This document shows, piece after piece, positions 45,643 through 56,147 of a DNA stretch of 64,000 bases. The stretch lies in the NCBI RefSeq assembly GCF_018860635.1, contig NZ_JAHKPT010000014.1, forward strand, positions 35,854 to 99,853. Reading direction: 5' to 3'. This stretch comes from Aliiglaciecola lipolytica. GTDB lineage: Bacteria; Pseudomonadota; Gammaproteobacteria; Enterobacterales; Alteromonadaceae. The translations under genes were made by a program, and so were the position numbers. The first letter of the stretch is position 1. The number at the start of each line of letters is the position of its first letter. The notes under the pieces were generated by a model. That model was not told where the DNA came from. It worked only from the letters and a program-made list of their open reading frames with translations, and made no database searches.

Positions 45643-48267
45643 GTGAAAGAGCAACTAGCAGTTCAATTGAAGGAATCTGTACGATTTCTAGGAGCGACTC
45701 TCGGAGACACAATTCGTGCTCAGCTTGGTGAAGAGTGGCTTGAACGAATAGAATCAGTGCGTATCGGCGGACGGAAATCCCATTTAGGCGATAAAGACTC
45801 AACTCAGCAATTAAAAGATCTATTTGCTGAACTCAATAATGAAGATCTTCTGACCGTTGGCAGAGCGTTTTCACAATTCCTTAATTTAGCCAATATAGCC
45901 GAACAGGAATTCAATAGTATTTCGATAACAGATGATCCTGTTGAAAAGTTATTCGAACATTTAGATGAAGCAAAAATCGATCAAAGTGACTTTGCTGATG
46001 CATTTGAGCAACTTAAGATCGATTTGGTACTTACCGCACACCCAACAGAAGTTACCCGTCGTACATTAATTCACAAACACGGTGAGCTGGCTCGCTGTTT
46101 ACGTGAAATGCACCAAAGCATGCTTTCAGACGAAGAACGTAGCGAAATAGAAACGCGCATTGCCGACTTGATTAGTCAAGCTTGGCATACCGAAGAAATA
46201 CGCTCTGTTCGCCCGACTCCAGTAGATGAAGCGCGTTGGGGATTCTCAGTTATTGAGAACTCATTATGGGATGCGGTTCCTGCGTTTATCCGCTCATTGG
46301 ATAAAAAGGTTAACAGCAAGTTTGGTATTTCATTACCAATAGACGCTTCACCAGTGCAATTTAGTTCTTGGATGGGTGGTGATCGTGACGGCAACCCAAA
46401 TGTAACCTCTAAAATTACCCAAGAGGTGTTGTTGCTTGCCAGAAAACGTGCAGCGAAACTGTTTGCCAAAGATATTGATGCTCTGCAAGTAGAACTCTCT
46501 ATGGGTGACTGCGATCAAGCGCTTAAAGATATAGTCGGTGAAGACCAACTAGAACCCTACCGTGCATTGTTACGCCCCCTTTATCATAGACTTGCAAAGA
46601 CGCAAGAAGGTATCGACAATTATTTAGCTGGTCATCAAGTTGATGATACTAATTGGGTGACTTGTCAAGATGACATACTGGCACCTTTGTTAACCTGCTA
46701 TCAGTCATTGCATGCTTGTGGAATGCAAGTTATCGCCGACGGCAAACTATTAGACACCATTAGACGTGTACATTGTTTTGGTGTGCACTTACTTAAATTA
46801 GATATTCGACAAGATTCAGAACGCCATGCTCAAGTATTTGGCGAGTTAACACGCTACTTTGGCATGGGTGATTACATGCATTGGAGCGAAGAAGACAAAC
46901 AAGCGTTCTTGTTAAAAGAATTGGGATCTAAGCGTCCACTTATTCCGGAAAACTGGGAACCTTCGGCAGAAGTCCAAGAGGTTTTAGATACCTGCCGCAT
47001 TATTGCTAAAAACAGCCAACAAGGTTTTGGGATTTATATTATTTCAATGGCAAGTCTGCCCTCAGATGTGCTTGCTGTGCAGTTACTGCTTAAAGACACA
47101 GGTGTTAAATGGCCAATGCCAGTAGCACCACTGTTCGAAACCTTGGATGATTTGAATAACGCTGCAATTGTGATGAAACAATTGCTCAGTATCGATTGGT
47201 ATCGAGGTTATATTCAAGGTAAACAGTACGTAATGATTGGTTATTCTGACTCAGCAAAAGACGCCGGTGCGTTGGCCGCTGGGTGGGCCCAATACGAGTC
47301 TCAAGAAGCATTGGTTAAATTAGCCGATGAATTTGAAACCAAGTTGACCTTGTTTCATGGTCGCGGAGGTACAATCGGACGTGGAGGTCTACCTGCACAT
47401 GCTGCTATCCATTCACAACCTCCAGGTTCTCTCACCGGTGGTTTTAGGGTTACTGAGCAAGGTGAAACCATACGTTATAAATTTGGTATGCCGGAACTTG
47501 CGAAAGGAAGCCTAGGCTTATACGCCAGTGCGATTCTAGAAGCGATATTGTTTCCACCACCTAAGCCAAAACAAGAGTGGCGAGAAGCGATTACCTCTAT
47601 GGCCAACGAAGGTCGTGATAACTATCGTAAAATAGTACGTCATGATGAAAACTTTGTGCCCTACTTTAGAGTGGCAACTCCCGAACAAGAGCTCGGCAAA
47701 TTACCCTTAGGTAGTCGTCCAGCAAAACGCAAACCAACAGGTGGTATAGAGAGTCTCAGAGCAATCCCATGGATTTTCGCATGGGCGCAAACGCGGTTGG
47801 TTTTACCGTCTTGGTTAGGTTCAATGAAAGCAGTGACCGATTACTACCAATCAGGTCAGCAGCAGATCATTGATGATATGTTGGAAAATTGGCCATTCTT
47901 CCATTCCCGCTTATCGATGCTTGATATGGTGTTTAATAAAGCAGACACCAGAATAAGCAAAGAATATGATGATCGTCTTGTACCGGCTGAATTGCAGTAT
48001 TTTGGTGAAGCATTGAGAACCGAGCTAGATGAAAGCATTGAATCTTTGCTCAAATTATTAGGCCAAGAGACTGTAATGGAAACGGATCCGCGAGGAAAAG
48101 AATCCATGAGTATTAGAGCGGGTTACTTGCAACCTTTGCACTTCTTGCAAATTGAATTGTTATCTAGAATAAGAAAATTAGATGACAGTCAACACGATGC
48201 GTTATTGGAAAGAGCAATGATGGTAACCATCGCAGGTATTGCTGTGGGCATGCGTAATACAGGTTAA
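45643..48267 (+). CDS. ppc: Phosphoenolpyruvate carboxylase
   Basis: 874 residues from the GTG at 45643, placed 4 nt after GGAGG; a TTG at 45619 is less likely. The catalytic His is H133 in VLTAHPTEVTRRT. Other conserved blocks are SWMGGDRDGNPNVT, GYSDSAKDAG, FHGRGGTIGRGG and the C-terminal GMRNTG. It carboxylates PEP to oxaloacetate to refill the TCA cycle and is allosterically regulated in the family. It is tail to tail with mdh, which acts on the same product. Confidence 0.97.
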   Translation: MKEQLAVQLKESVRFLGATLGDTIRAQLGEEWLERIESVRIGGRKSHLGDKDSTQQLKDLFAELNNEDLLTVGRAFSQFLNLANIAEQEFNSISITDDPVEKLFEHLDEAKIDQSDFADAFEQLKIDLVLTAHPTEVTRRTLIHKHGELARCLREMHQSMLSDEERSEIETRIADLISQAWHTEEIRSVRPTPVDEARWGFSVIENSLWDAVPAFIRSLDKKVNSKFGISLPIDASPVQFSSWMGGDRDGNPNVTSKITQEVLLLARKRAAKLFAKDIDALQVELSMGDCDQALKDIVGEDQLEPYRALLRPLYHRLAKTQEGIDNYLAGHQVDDTNWVTCQDDILAPLLTCYQSLHACGMQVIADGKLLDTIRRVHCFGVHLLKLDIRQDSERHAQVFGELTRYFGMGDYMHWSEEDKQAFLLKELGSKRPLIPENWEPSAEVQEVLDTCRIIAKNSQQGFGIYIISMASLPSDVLAVQLLLKDTGVKWPMPVAPLFETLDDLNNAAIVMKQLLSIDWYRGYIQGKQYVMIGYSDSAKDAGALAAGWAQYESQEALVKLADEFETKLTLFHGRGGTIGRGGLPAHAAIHSQPPGSLTGGFRVTEQGETIRYKFGMPELAKGSLGLYASAILEAILFPPPKPKQEWREAITSMANEGRDNYRKIVRHDENFVPYFRVATPEQELGKLPLGSRPAKRKPTGGIESLRAIPWIFAWAQTRLVLPSWLGSMKAVTDYYQSGQQQIIDDMLENWPFFHSRLSMLDMVFNKADTRISKEYDDRLVPAELQYFGEALRTELDESIESLLKLLGQETVMETDPRGKESMSIRAGYLQPLHFLQIELLSRIRKLDDSQHDALLERAMMVTIAGIAVGMRNTG

Positions 48268-48290
48268 TTCTGGCTGAACTAGCCTGCATA

Positions 48291-48326
48291 AAAAAGCCCC
48301 TTGTAGTTAACTACAAGGGGCTTTTT
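48291..48326. terminator. Bidirectional terminator between ppc and mdh
   Basis: A perfect 36-bp palindrome: AAAAAGCCCCTTGTAGTT and its complement, with A and T runs at the ends. Confidence 0.92.
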
Positions 48327-48352
48327 GTTAGGTTCGGTAATAGGTTAAATGC

Positions 48353-49288
48353 TTAACCTTTTACGAATTTAACACCTAACTCAATATCGCCACGCAAACC
48401 GTCAAGCATTGAATCTTTTGCGTTTTGTTCAAATTCACTCAACTCACCGTAGGGTAGAATTTCTTCTACACCGTTAGGACCTAGTCTTACAGGGTGAGAG
48501 AAGAATACTGCGTCGTCTGAGTTGGTTTCAACATAAGTATATTCAACCACGTTGTCGCCTTTCATAGCAGCTACTAGAGACAAACAGAATCTTGCCGCAG
48601 CTTGACCCATTGACAAAGTAGCAGATCCGCCACCGGCTTTTGCTTCAACAACTTCAGTACCAGCGTTTTGAATGCGAGTAGTTAAACTTGCTATTTCATC
48701 ATCGCTAAATGTCACACCTTCAACTTGTGAAAGTAGAGGTAAAATAGTTGTACCAGAGTGACCACCAATAACAGGAACGTGCACACTAGTAGAGCTCAAA
48801 CCTTTCAATTCAGCTACAAAAGTTTCAGAACGGATAACATCAAGAGTAGTTACACCGAACAATTTGTTTTTGTTGTAAACACCCTTAGCTTTTAACGTTT
48901 CTGCAGCAATCGCAACAGTAGTGTTAACTGGGTTGGTAATAATACATGTACATGCATCAGGACAGTTATCCGCAATACCTTCAACTAGGTTCTTAACGAT
49001 ACCCGCATTGATATTGAACAAATCAGAACGATCCATACCTGGTTTACGAGGTACCCCTGCTGGGATCAAAACAATATCACAACCTTGTAACGCAGTTGCT
49101 AAATCATCTTTACCAAAACCTTCAACTTTTACGTCTGTAGGGATGTGGCTCAAATCAACTGCCACTCCTGGCACAACAGGTGCAACATCATATAAAGCTA
49201 ACTCGGAACCAGCTGGTAACTGGGTTTTCAATAAAAGAGAAAGGGCCTGACCGATACCGCCTGCAGCACCTAATACCGCTACTTTCAT
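48353..49288 (-). CDS. mdh: Malate dehydrogenase
   Basis: 311 residues from the ATG at 49288, with AGGAG 6-7 nt upstream; the frame extends to 49342 without family support. The NAD-binding [30 protein letters not shown] with substrate-binding Arg, [12 protein letters not shown] and [13 protein letters not shown] with the catalytic His are all present. It interconverts malate and oxaloacetate in the TCA cycle. It is divergent from argR, as in E. coli. Confidence 0.97.
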   Translation of the reverse strand: MKVAVLGAAGGIGQALSLLLKTQLPAGSELALYDVAPVVPGVAVDLSHIPTDVKVEGFGKDDLATALQGCDIVLIPAGVPRKPGMDRSDLFNINAGIVKNLVEGIADNCPDACTCIITNPVNTTVAIAAETLKAKGVYNKNKLFGVTTLDVIRSETFVAELKGLSSTSVHVPVIGGHSGTTILPLLSQVEGVTFSDDEIASLTTRIQNAGTEVVEAKAGGGSATLSMGQAAARFCLSLVAAMKGDNVVEYTYVETNSDDAVFFSHPVRLGPNGVEEILPYGELSEFEQNAKDSMLDGLRGDIELGVKFVKG

Positions 49289-49593
49289 AGTTGTCTCCTG
49301 TGGGACTATTAAATTGACGGCAAACCATAGAGTAAGCCGCATGAAAAAACAATTTATTGTGGTGAATGTTCACTATCTGTTTTGCAATATAACTCTTTTA
49401 GCCTAACATTCAGTTAGTTTTTAAGGCTTAACAGAATATATGGGTTAGATGCTACGAATTCAATACTTAGTAGTAACTCAAAACAGACACTTTAACTATA
49501 TGATATTAATGCAAAGTATTTTGCTGCTTGTAAACAAGGCTACCTACCCTGTTTAGATTGTGTCAAACTATAGCAGTTAATAGCGAGGGTGGC
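49289..49593. promoter_or_regulatory. mdh/argR divergent intergenic region
   Basis: 305 bp without a gene. A small palindrome GTGAATGTTCAC lies at 49362-49373, 74 bp upstream of mdh. I find no clear pair of ARG boxes. The argR ribosome binding site is GAGGGTGG just before 49594. Confidence 0.4.
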
Positions 49594-50058
49594 ATGTCTA
49601 ATACAAAACAAGAAGAATTGGTCAAAGCATTTAAAGATATTTTAAAAACGGAAAGCTTTGGCTCTCAAGGTGAAATTGTTGATGCACTAACGGAACAAGG
49701 CTTTGGCAGTATTAGCCAATCCAAGGTGTCCCGAATGCTGAGTAAATTTGGTGCAGTGCGAACACGCAACGCTCGTGGCGATATGGTGTATTGTTTGCCT
49801 CCAGAGATGGGCATGCCCACAGCAAAGAGTCCACTGCGTCAATTAGTATTAGATATTGTCCACAACAATGTCATGGTCATCATTCGCACCAGTCCAGGGG
49901 CCGCGCAACTAATTGCCCGCTTACTCGATTCTCTTAGCCAAAAAGACGGCGTACTAGGCACTATTGCGGGCGATGATACGATATTTATTGCTCCTGCCGA
50001 TATCAGCAATATTGAAGAAACACGTAAAAAAGTCGAAGCGCTATTTGAAAACGTGTAA
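49594..50058 (+). CDS. argR: Arginine repressor
   Basis: 154 residues from the ATG at 49594, supported by GAGGGTGG; E. coli ArgR has 156. The N-terminal winged helix has [14 protein letters not shown] and [20 protein letters not shown]; the C-terminal hexamerisation and arginine-binding domain has [19 protein letters not shown] and [13 protein letters not shown]. It represses arginine synthesis genes when arginine is present. Divergent from mdh. Confidence 0.96.
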   Translation: MSNTKQEELVKAFKDILKTESFGSQGEIVDALTEQGFGSISQSKVSRMLSKFGAVRTRNARGDMVYCLPPEMGMPTAKSPLRQLVLDIVHNNVMVIIRTSPGAAQLIARLLDSLSQKDGVLGTIAGDDTIFIAPADISNIEETRKKVEALFENV

Positions 50059-50149
50059 ATTTTAAAAATACACACAAATTATTTCTTGGCAATCTATACC
50101 AAATAGAGATTGTTTGGTTGCCGTATTTTAAATTTTGAGTTCTGTAGTA

Positions 50150-51541
50150 ATGATAACAATCAAACACTTTCATCATCCTAAATTGACCGTAAACTCATGG
50201 CTTATTCGAGAAAATGCTGCGGTGGCTGTTTTAGGTAAAAATGGGGCCGGAAAACAATATGTTGATAAGCTTTTGTTGGGGCAATTAAAAGATGCCGAAT
50301 ACGCTAGCTTAACTATCCCCGAAAACCAGTTGGTAACATTGGTTTCTTTTGAAACCTTACAAGCAGTTTATGAAAATGAATTAAAGATTGACGAAACTGA
50401 TCTCACCGATGAAATTGATTTTGGCACCCCTGCCAAAGACTTCTTACCTCAAGACAAACTAGATCACCCATTTATTGCTAGCTTCCATTTAGAACATCGT
50501 CTTGATACAGGTTTTCGACAGCTCAGCACCGGAGAATCTCGAAAACTACTGATTCTAAAAGCCATTTTATCCGGTGCTAATTATATAATATTGGATAACC
50601 CTTTTGATGATTTAGACGCCTCATCAAGAGCCCAATTAAGTGACGTGTTAAGTCAGCTAAAACACCAAGATATTACTCTGATTTTATTATTGAGTAATCG
50701 ACAAGACATCCCCAAATGGGTTACAACATTCGCACTCGTTGAAGATAATCATTTGCATGATTTAAGTGGATTATCGGTAAGCGATGCGCAAGCTACTATC
50801 GACACTATATTTGCGTTTGACGCACTGGATAAGTCGTTACTTGAGCGAATGATAACGGATAAACATAGCCACAATAAAAAACCGTTAGTACGCATCAAAA
50901 ACGCGAATGTTATTTATGCCGAAAATCACGCACTCAAATCCGCCGATTTGAGTATTGATACTTTTCAACACACTATTATTACCGGACCAAATGGCTCAGG
51001 TAAATCAACGTTGTTGCAATTGGTTACCGGTGACTGTCCACAATGTTTCAGTAATGATGTCACTGTGATGGGGCATAGACGGGGAACCGGTGAAACCATT
51101 TGGGACATTAAAAAGCACTTGGGGATAGTCTCCCCCGATATTCACCGCTCCTATCGAGTAGGTTGCAATGCCTTGACAGTAGTTCTTTCAGGATTCATGG
51201 ATTCTATCGGTTTGTACAAAGACGTGAGTGCTAGTCAAAAACAACAAGCATTAGCATGGTTAGATTTAATTGGCCTTAGGCCACTGGCCAATAACAGCTT
51301 TAAACAACTTAGCTTTGGTGAACAGCGATTGTTGCTGATCGCCCGAGCTTTAGTGAAATTCCCGTCACTTTTAGTGTTAGACGAACCCACACAAGGCTTA
51401 GATGAAATTAATCGTCGTTTAGTATTGGACGTGATCACCACTATTGCTAAAAAGCAATTGGCCACTATTTTGATGGTAAGCCATCGCGAAGATGAACGCT
51501 TGCCAATATTTGCCCAGCACAAAGAATTACAAGCCGGATAG
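50150..51541 (+). CDS. modF: Double ABC ATPase, ModF/PhrA-like
   Basis: 463 residues from the ATG at 50150; a TTG at 50135 is possible. Two ABC domains are present with no membrane part. Domain 2 (about 245-463) is canonical: TGPNGSGKSTLLQL, LSFGEQRLLLIARAL and LLVLDEPTQGLD. Domain 1 is degenerate: Walker A is GKNGAGKQ (Gln for Ser/Thr) and Walker B ends LDNPFDD (Asn in place of catalytic Glu), though the signature LSTGESRK remains. Overall arrangement and length match ModF, whose exact role beside molybdate uptake is unclear. No mod genes are adjacent. Confidence 0.8.
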   Translation: MITIKHFHHPKLTVNSWLIRENAAVAVLGKNGAGKQYVDKLLLGQLKDAEYASLTIPENQLVTLVSFETLQAVYENELKIDETDLTDEIDFGTPAKDFLPQDKLDHPFIASFHLEHRLDTGFRQLSTGESRKLLILKAILSGANYIILDNPFDDLDASSRAQLSDVLSQLKHQDITLILLLSNRQDIPKWVTTFALVEDNHLHDLSGLSVSDAQATIDTIFAFDALDKSLLERMITDKHSHNKKPLVRIKNANVIYAENHALKSADLSIDTFQHTIITGPNGSGKSTLLQLVTGDCPQCFSNDVTVMGHRRGTGETIWDIKKHLGIVSPDIHRSYRVGCNALTVVLSGFMDSIGLYKDVSASQKQQALAWLDLIGLRPLANNSFKQLSFGEQRLLLIARALVKFPSLLVLDEPTQGLDEINRRLVLDVITTIAKKQLATILMVSHREDERLPIFAQHKELQAG

Positions 51542-51569
51542 TCGCAAACGTTAACCAATCATGTTTGCG

Positions 51570-52760
51570 TTACTTCAACTGTACTTCCCGCCACACTAGG
51601 CGATGGTCAGATGAAGCTTTTCGCGCTTCAACTAACTCGCTACCTGGCTCATTTTTACTGGGCCAAAACACTCCTGAGTCAATAATTTTAAGACCCGCTT
51701 TGGAAGGCAACACATAATCGACGGTTAAGCCCCATTTTGCCGTATGGTACTTGGCATTAGGATTTACAGGGTTGGACTTCGCGCCTCCCTCGCTTTTCGG
51801 TAATTCATATTGAGCAACTAATGGATGAGCAAGTAAATCTGCCATCATAGTGCGCTGACCATCACCTTCGCTTTCAGAAGCATTTAAATCACCTAATATA
51901 ACAAAACGCTCGCCACTAAAGCCGCCTCTGTTGCCCTTATCATCATAGATATAGTCAGCTTTTGAACCGGCGTCTAAATAATCATTCCAAAATTGAATTT
52001 CATCATGATTTCGCAAACCATTACGATTTTCCGGCCCATCAAATACCGGAGGAGTTGGATGACTCGCAAGTACATGTAACGTCTTACCTTCTATGTTAAT
52101 CGGAATATCCCAATGGGATTTAGACGATAAGCGTAAAACTTCCATCGCCTCGGCTGAATACCAAGCACTACCATCGGTGTTCTTAATTTTCCCTAAAGTG
52201 TTGTGAGGCATGTCTTTCCACAAGAACTTTTGGAAAGTTCGAGCGCCATGCAAATCAATGGGATAGCGGCTCAATAGCAACATCCCATACTGTCCAGGAT
52301 AACGACCAAAACCAAAGGCATCACTACCTGAATTTTCTATTTTACCGTCGTTATTTAAGTCAACGCCGCTAGCAACCCCTGTGTTGACCGGAGCATAGTA
52401 AAAATATGGGTAATCAATAGCCCGCTGCCCTTGCTGTGAAACCTGCAAATAATTGTTGATAAAAGCGTCAGGACCCAGCGACGGATCGCTGCTGTAATCA
52501 AACTCATTTAGCAGAATAATATCAGGTCGAATTCGTTGAATAATCTGTGCAATATTTTTTATCTGTTGGTTATCGCCTGTGGCTAAATGCTTAAACAACA
52601 AAGTCGGATCATGCTGGTCTTGCTGCGCTTCTGTCCCTCGATAATTATCCGCTTCCATACTCACATTAAAGGTCGCCACTCGAATTGTTGGTTGAGAATT
52701 AGCACAGCTAACTAATTGCATTGCGATTAGCACTCCTAAGATTATCGAAAAGAACTTCAT
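51570..52760 (-). CDS. Exported endonuclease/exonuclease/phosphatase-family lipoprotein
   Basis: 396 residues. Lipobox LVSC at about residue 19 (SIILGVLIAMQLVSCANS). EEP-family catalytic elements are RVATFNVSME, ILLNEFDYS, VILGDLNASE and a C-terminal SDHRLVW. Loops around DLNNDGKIENSGSDAFG suggest a bound cation. EEP enzymes cut phosphodiester bonds in nucleic acids, sugar phosphates or lipids, so this is a candidate surface nuclease or phosphatase. It follows the Oar-like TonB receptor on the same strand, separated by a terminator. Confidence 0.87.
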   Translation of the reverse strand: MKFFSIILGVLIAMQLVSCANSQPTIRVATFNVSMEADNYRGTEAQQDQHDPTLLFKHLATGDNQQIKNIAQIIQRIRPDIILLNEFDYSSDPSLGPDAFINNYLQVSQQGQRAIDYPYFYYAPVNTGVASGVDLNNDGKIENSGSDAFGFGRYPGQYGMLLLSRYPIDLHGARTFQKFLWKDMPHNTLGKIKNTDGSAWYSAEAMEVLRLSSKSHWDIPINIEGKTLHVLASHPTPPVFDGPENRNGLRNHDEIQFWNDYLDAGSKADYIYDDKGNRGGFSGERFVILGDLNASESEGDGQRTMMADLLAHPLVAQYELPKSEGGAKSNPVNPNAKYHTAKWGLTVDYVLPSKAGLKIIDSGVFWPSKNEPGSELVEARKASSDHRLVWREVQLK

Positions 52761-52820
52761 TTTTTATCAACCCGCATATTAAATACCTCGAATCTATTAG
52801 TATATCTTACCTTCAAACAC

Positions 52821-52850
52821 AAAAAAGCCGGTCATAAAGACCGGCTTTTA
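52821..52850 (-). terminator. Terminator of the TonB-dependent receptor gene
   Basis: AAAGCCGGTC and GACCGGCTTT with an ATAAA loop; TTT follows on the minus strand. Read-through into the downstream lipoprotein gene is possible. Confidence 0.82.
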
Positions 52851-52869
52851 CATTGGTTTAACTTACAAA

Positions 52870-55800
52870 TTAGAATTTGTAGCTAATACCTAAACGCATT
52901 TCCCATAAAGAAGCATCACCTTGACGACTTTCAGGTGAAGTGTCACCTAAGCGCGCAGTGTTATAGTTAACTTCTTCTAAGATACCCCAATCATCATTTA
53001 GCATGTTAGTAAAGTTGTCGATAGTTAAACTTACTGATGCTGAATGATCTTCAGAGAACGCTGGAATTTCTTGTCTAACGGCAATATCTACCTTAGTCCA
53101 CCAGCCACTTTCTTCGCTGTTACGCTCAACACCGATTGGCAACACACTGTCGCTATCTAGGTAAGGAGTATATCCAAATATGCTATTACCATCTGTACGG
53201 GCAAAGCTATAAGGACGACCAGACTGAGTCAATGCATACATATTGAAGCGAGTATCCAATCCTGGGATTATCTCAACAACATAACTAAAGTCTGCAGTAA
53301 GACGGTGTTCAATGTTCCAATCTGATAACGAAGAAACGTCTTCATTAGGATTAGTGAACGCTCTGTATTGGTAGTTAGAGAATGCAACCGAGCTAGTCAT
53401 TGGTTGTACATCTTCAGCATGGTTATAAGAGTAACCCGCTACCAAACGTATACCGTTGTCCCACGACTTTTGAAGTGTGGTAGTTAATGAGTAAGAGGTT
53501 GATACTTCACCAGAGTTAGTTAGTTCAAGTGAACCATAACCATTGCGGTCGTAATCAATATACCCTTCATCAGTGAAACCAACTTCTTCAATACCTACGT
53601 ATTTGATCATTGCTTGATCTTGGGTAAACGACACTAACAAGTCTGCATTTAAAATGTAATCAGATTCAGTTACGTGAGTCACACCAGCAGATAATTTCCA
53701 CTCACTAGGCATGTCAAAATCAGGGTCTAGGTTGTTAGACTCAAAGTTAGAAGCAACGCCGCTATCCATCAAGGCATCTAGTTCAGACGGAACACCGTAA
53801 CCAGGACCTACTGGAGCACCATCTTCTACATTTGTCCAAACAACATCGTCGTCGAACAAGCTGCGTGAACCATCGTCATAACCGAAGTCACCGCCGTCAA
53901 CTTCACCACCAGCTACGTTAGTACCAGAGTAGTTATTTGACATCCATACGTTAGGGTTACCACCAGAGAACAAGCCAATACCACCACGGATTTCAGTGCT
54001 GTCATTTAACGTATAGTTAAGACCGATACGAGGTTGAAGCAAGCTAACACCGTCTAGGTTGGCAGAATTACTGTAACCATTTTGCGCAAGAAAATCTGCA
54101 TTCTCTTCAGGATAATCAGATGAAGTGATCCAGTCGTAGCGTAAACCAGCAACGACTTTCAAATCGTCAGTTAAATAAAACTCGTCTTGGATATAAGTAC
54201 TGTGAGCCGTATAACCCCAGCTAGCAGCGCGGTCGTCTAAGTTACCAGAGAAAGCACCACCATATTCAACATCACTTGCGAAACCGTTTTCGAAGTCTTC
54301 GATGCTATCAAATGAAAGTGACGTTTCAGCATGTTGAATGAAAACGTTAAATACGTCTAGCTTGTCGCTTTCGTAACCGAAGGTTAGTGTATGACCATTA
54401 TCGAAGTAATAGTTACCGCGGAACATTAGACTTAATGCATCCCAGTCCAAATCATTGGCTTGGCGACTATCATCTGAACCTAGGTAAACAGTTACGTCAT
54501 CTAAGTAAAGTTTAACTTCACCGAAATCGTTTCCATAAAGGGTTCCATCACCGGTAAGTGAATTTTGACGATTGTCTAAATCTGTGTAAGAAACACGTAC
54601 TTCAGTGGTGAAGTTATCTGTCCAATCTGAATAAAGCACACCTGAGTAAGATGTCATTTCAGCGCCACGCTCATACAAGTGACTTGAAAGTTCAAATTCA
54701 TCAGAATCACCATCAGACTCAGAGTAGTTGTTACCATCATTGTAATTGTATGTGAATGAAGCACGGTGCTGCTCGTTAATATTCCAGTCTAGTTTAATAA
54801 GAATTTTTTCATCTTCATTTGCAAGACTTGAAGGAGTAGTACCTGGGTCAAATTGATATAACTCGTTAGAAATACGGATAATTTCATCTAACTGAGTTTG
54901 TGTCAGCGCAACTTCGTTGATAGCGCCTGAATCAATAACACCACGGTCGAATAAGTTAGCGCCTTCTAATTTCTCATAAGCAGCAAAGATAAATAATTTA
55001 TCTTTGATTAGAGGAGCACCGATACTGAAACCGTAACGTTTTTCAGAGTAATCACCGATATTAACGTCTTCACCTTCTAAAGAGTCACCTCTAAAGTCAT
55101 CACTTCCGTAGTCGTAGAAAGCGGTACCGTGAACTTCGTTAGTACCTGTTTTACTTACTGCACTAATGTTACACGCTGAGAAACCACCATAGATTACGTC
55201 AAAAGGTGCGATTTCAACTGCAACACCTTCAATGGCGTCGTAAGAGAAAGGCATTCTTTCAGTTGGATAACCATTAGAATTAAGACCAAACAAGTCATTC
55301 ATGCGAACACCATCAACAGTCAAGCTGTTGAAGCGAGGGCTTTTACCGACACATTGAATTCCACCGCTACCGCCTTCATCTACATATATACGAGGGTCGA
55401 TACGAACAATGTCAGTAATATCACGGTTTATGGCTGGTGCATTTTCTAAAGTAGAAAGGTCAAAGTTAGCGCCTGGGCCAATTTTACCAAAAGATAAACT
55501 GCTAACTTGAGAAGCCGTTACTGCAATACGCTCAACGCTTTCAGTAGAAGCTAACTCACGGTAAATTGATGCTGTTTCACCCAAGTTCAAGTAAACATCA
55601 TTGATGGTTTGATCAGAGTATGTATCTGAATCAACTTCAATAGTGTAAGGACCACCAACTCGAAGGCCGTCAAGGTTGAAAGTACCGGCTGCGTTAACAG
55701 TTGTTGTTTTCACGGCACCTGTAGGTACGTGAGTAACTTTAATGACTGTTCCTTCAGCTGGATTGCCATTTGGCCCGACAATTTGCCCATTCATACCTGA

Positions 55801-55890
55801 AGAGGTAACTTGAGCCATTGCTGCTGTTGACATGCCAACAGACATAGCCACTGCAATCGCAATACGATTCAGTTTGGTTTTTTTAAACAT
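52870..55890 (-). CDS. TonB-dependent receptor, Oar-like, with carboxypeptidase-type N-domain
   Basis: 1006 residues. Signal peptide ends ...AMAQ. Residues about 30-115 form a CarboxypepD_reg-like beta domain (GMNGQIVGPNGNPAEGTVIK). A TonB box-like RIAVTASQ precedes the plug with INRDITDIVRIDPRIYVDEG, PRFNSLTVDGVRMND and APFDVIYGGFSACNISAVSKTG. A large barrel ends LWEMRLGISYKF. Oar-like receptors import large or poorly known substrates. It is divergent from udk across a region with a RutR box, and an exported EEP hydrolase lies downstream, so a nucleotide or nucleic-acid derived substrate is possible but unproven. Confidence 0.9.
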   Translation of the reverse strand: MFKKTKLNRIAIAVAMSVGMSTAAMAQVTSSGMNGQIVGPNGNPAEGTVIKVTHVPTGAVKTTTVNAAGTFNLDGLRVGGPYTIEVDSDTYSDQTINDVYLNLGETASIYRELASTESVERIAVTASQVSSLSFGKIGPGANFDLSTLENAPAINRDITDIVRIDPRIYVDEGGSGGIQCVGKSPRFNSLTVDGVRMNDLFGLNSNGYPTERMPFSYDAIEGVAVEIAPFDVIYGGFSACNISAVSKTGTNEVHGTAFYDYGSDDFRGDSLEGEDVNIGDYSEKRYGFSIGAPLIKDKLFIFAAYEKLEGANLFDRGVIDSGAINEVALTQTQLDEIIRISNELYQFDPGTTPSSLANEDEKILIKLDWNINEQHRASFTYNYNDGNNYSESDGDSDEFELSSHLYERGAEMTSYSGVLYSDWTDNFTTEVRVSYTDLDNRQNSLTGDGTLYGNDFGEVKLYLDDVTVYLGSDDSRQANDLDWDALSLMFRGNYYFDNGHTLTFGYESDKLDVFNVFIQHAETSLSFDSIEDFENGFASDVEYGGAFSGNLDDRAASWGYTAHSTYIQDEFYLTDDLKVVAGLRYDWITSSDYPEENADFLAQNGYSNSANLDGVSLLQPRIGLNYTLNDSTEIRGGIGLFSGGNPNVWMSNNYSGTNVAGGEVDGGDFGYDDGSRSLFDDDVVWTNVEDGAPVGPGYGVPSELDALMDSGVASNFESNNLDPDFDMPSEWKLSAGVTHVTESDYILNADLLVSFTQDQAMIKYVGIEEVGFTDEGYIDYDRNGYGSLELTNSGEVSTSYSLTTTLQKSWDNGIRLVAGYSYNHAEDVQPMTSSVAFSNYQYRAFTNPNEDVSSLSDWNIEHRLTADFSYVVEIIPGLDTRFNMYALTQSGRPYSFARTDGNSIFGYTPYLDSDSVLPIGVERNSEESGWWTKVDIAVRQEIPAFSEDHSASVSLTIDNFTNMLNDDWGILEEVNYNTARLGDTSPESRQGDASLWEMRLGISYKF

Positions 55891-56103
55891 TGTGTTTTCC
55901 TAAGTAGTGTGTGTTCTTTTCTGCCTATCCAGTTTTCATTCACAGTCTTGTAGCGCTGCTTCATGAAACTATGATGCTTAATTTCAAATCGGGCGTATTG
56001 TATCAGTTCAATTATTACACTTTTATGACTCTGGTGTCAGCAATAAAATATAATTGCAAAATTAACCCCAAAGCCACATGGTTATAACCTTCCATTTACT
56101 TTC

Positions 56104-56119
56104 TTGACCAACTGGTCAA
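56104..56119. promoter_or_regulatory. RutR operator upstream of udk
   Basis: TTGACCAACTGGTCAA matches the E. coli RutR box TTGACCAnnTGGTCAA at every defined base. RutR is encoded at 35897. The site is 184 bp before udk and 214 bp before the divergent TonB receptor. Confidence 0.75.
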
Positions 56120-56147
56120 TCCGATTTAAAGTAAAAAACAATAAAAT

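Noticed and set aside
49289..49593. ARG boxes for autoregulation of argR
   Set aside because: Only isolated ATTCA/TGAAT half sites; no pair with the expected 18-bp symmetry.
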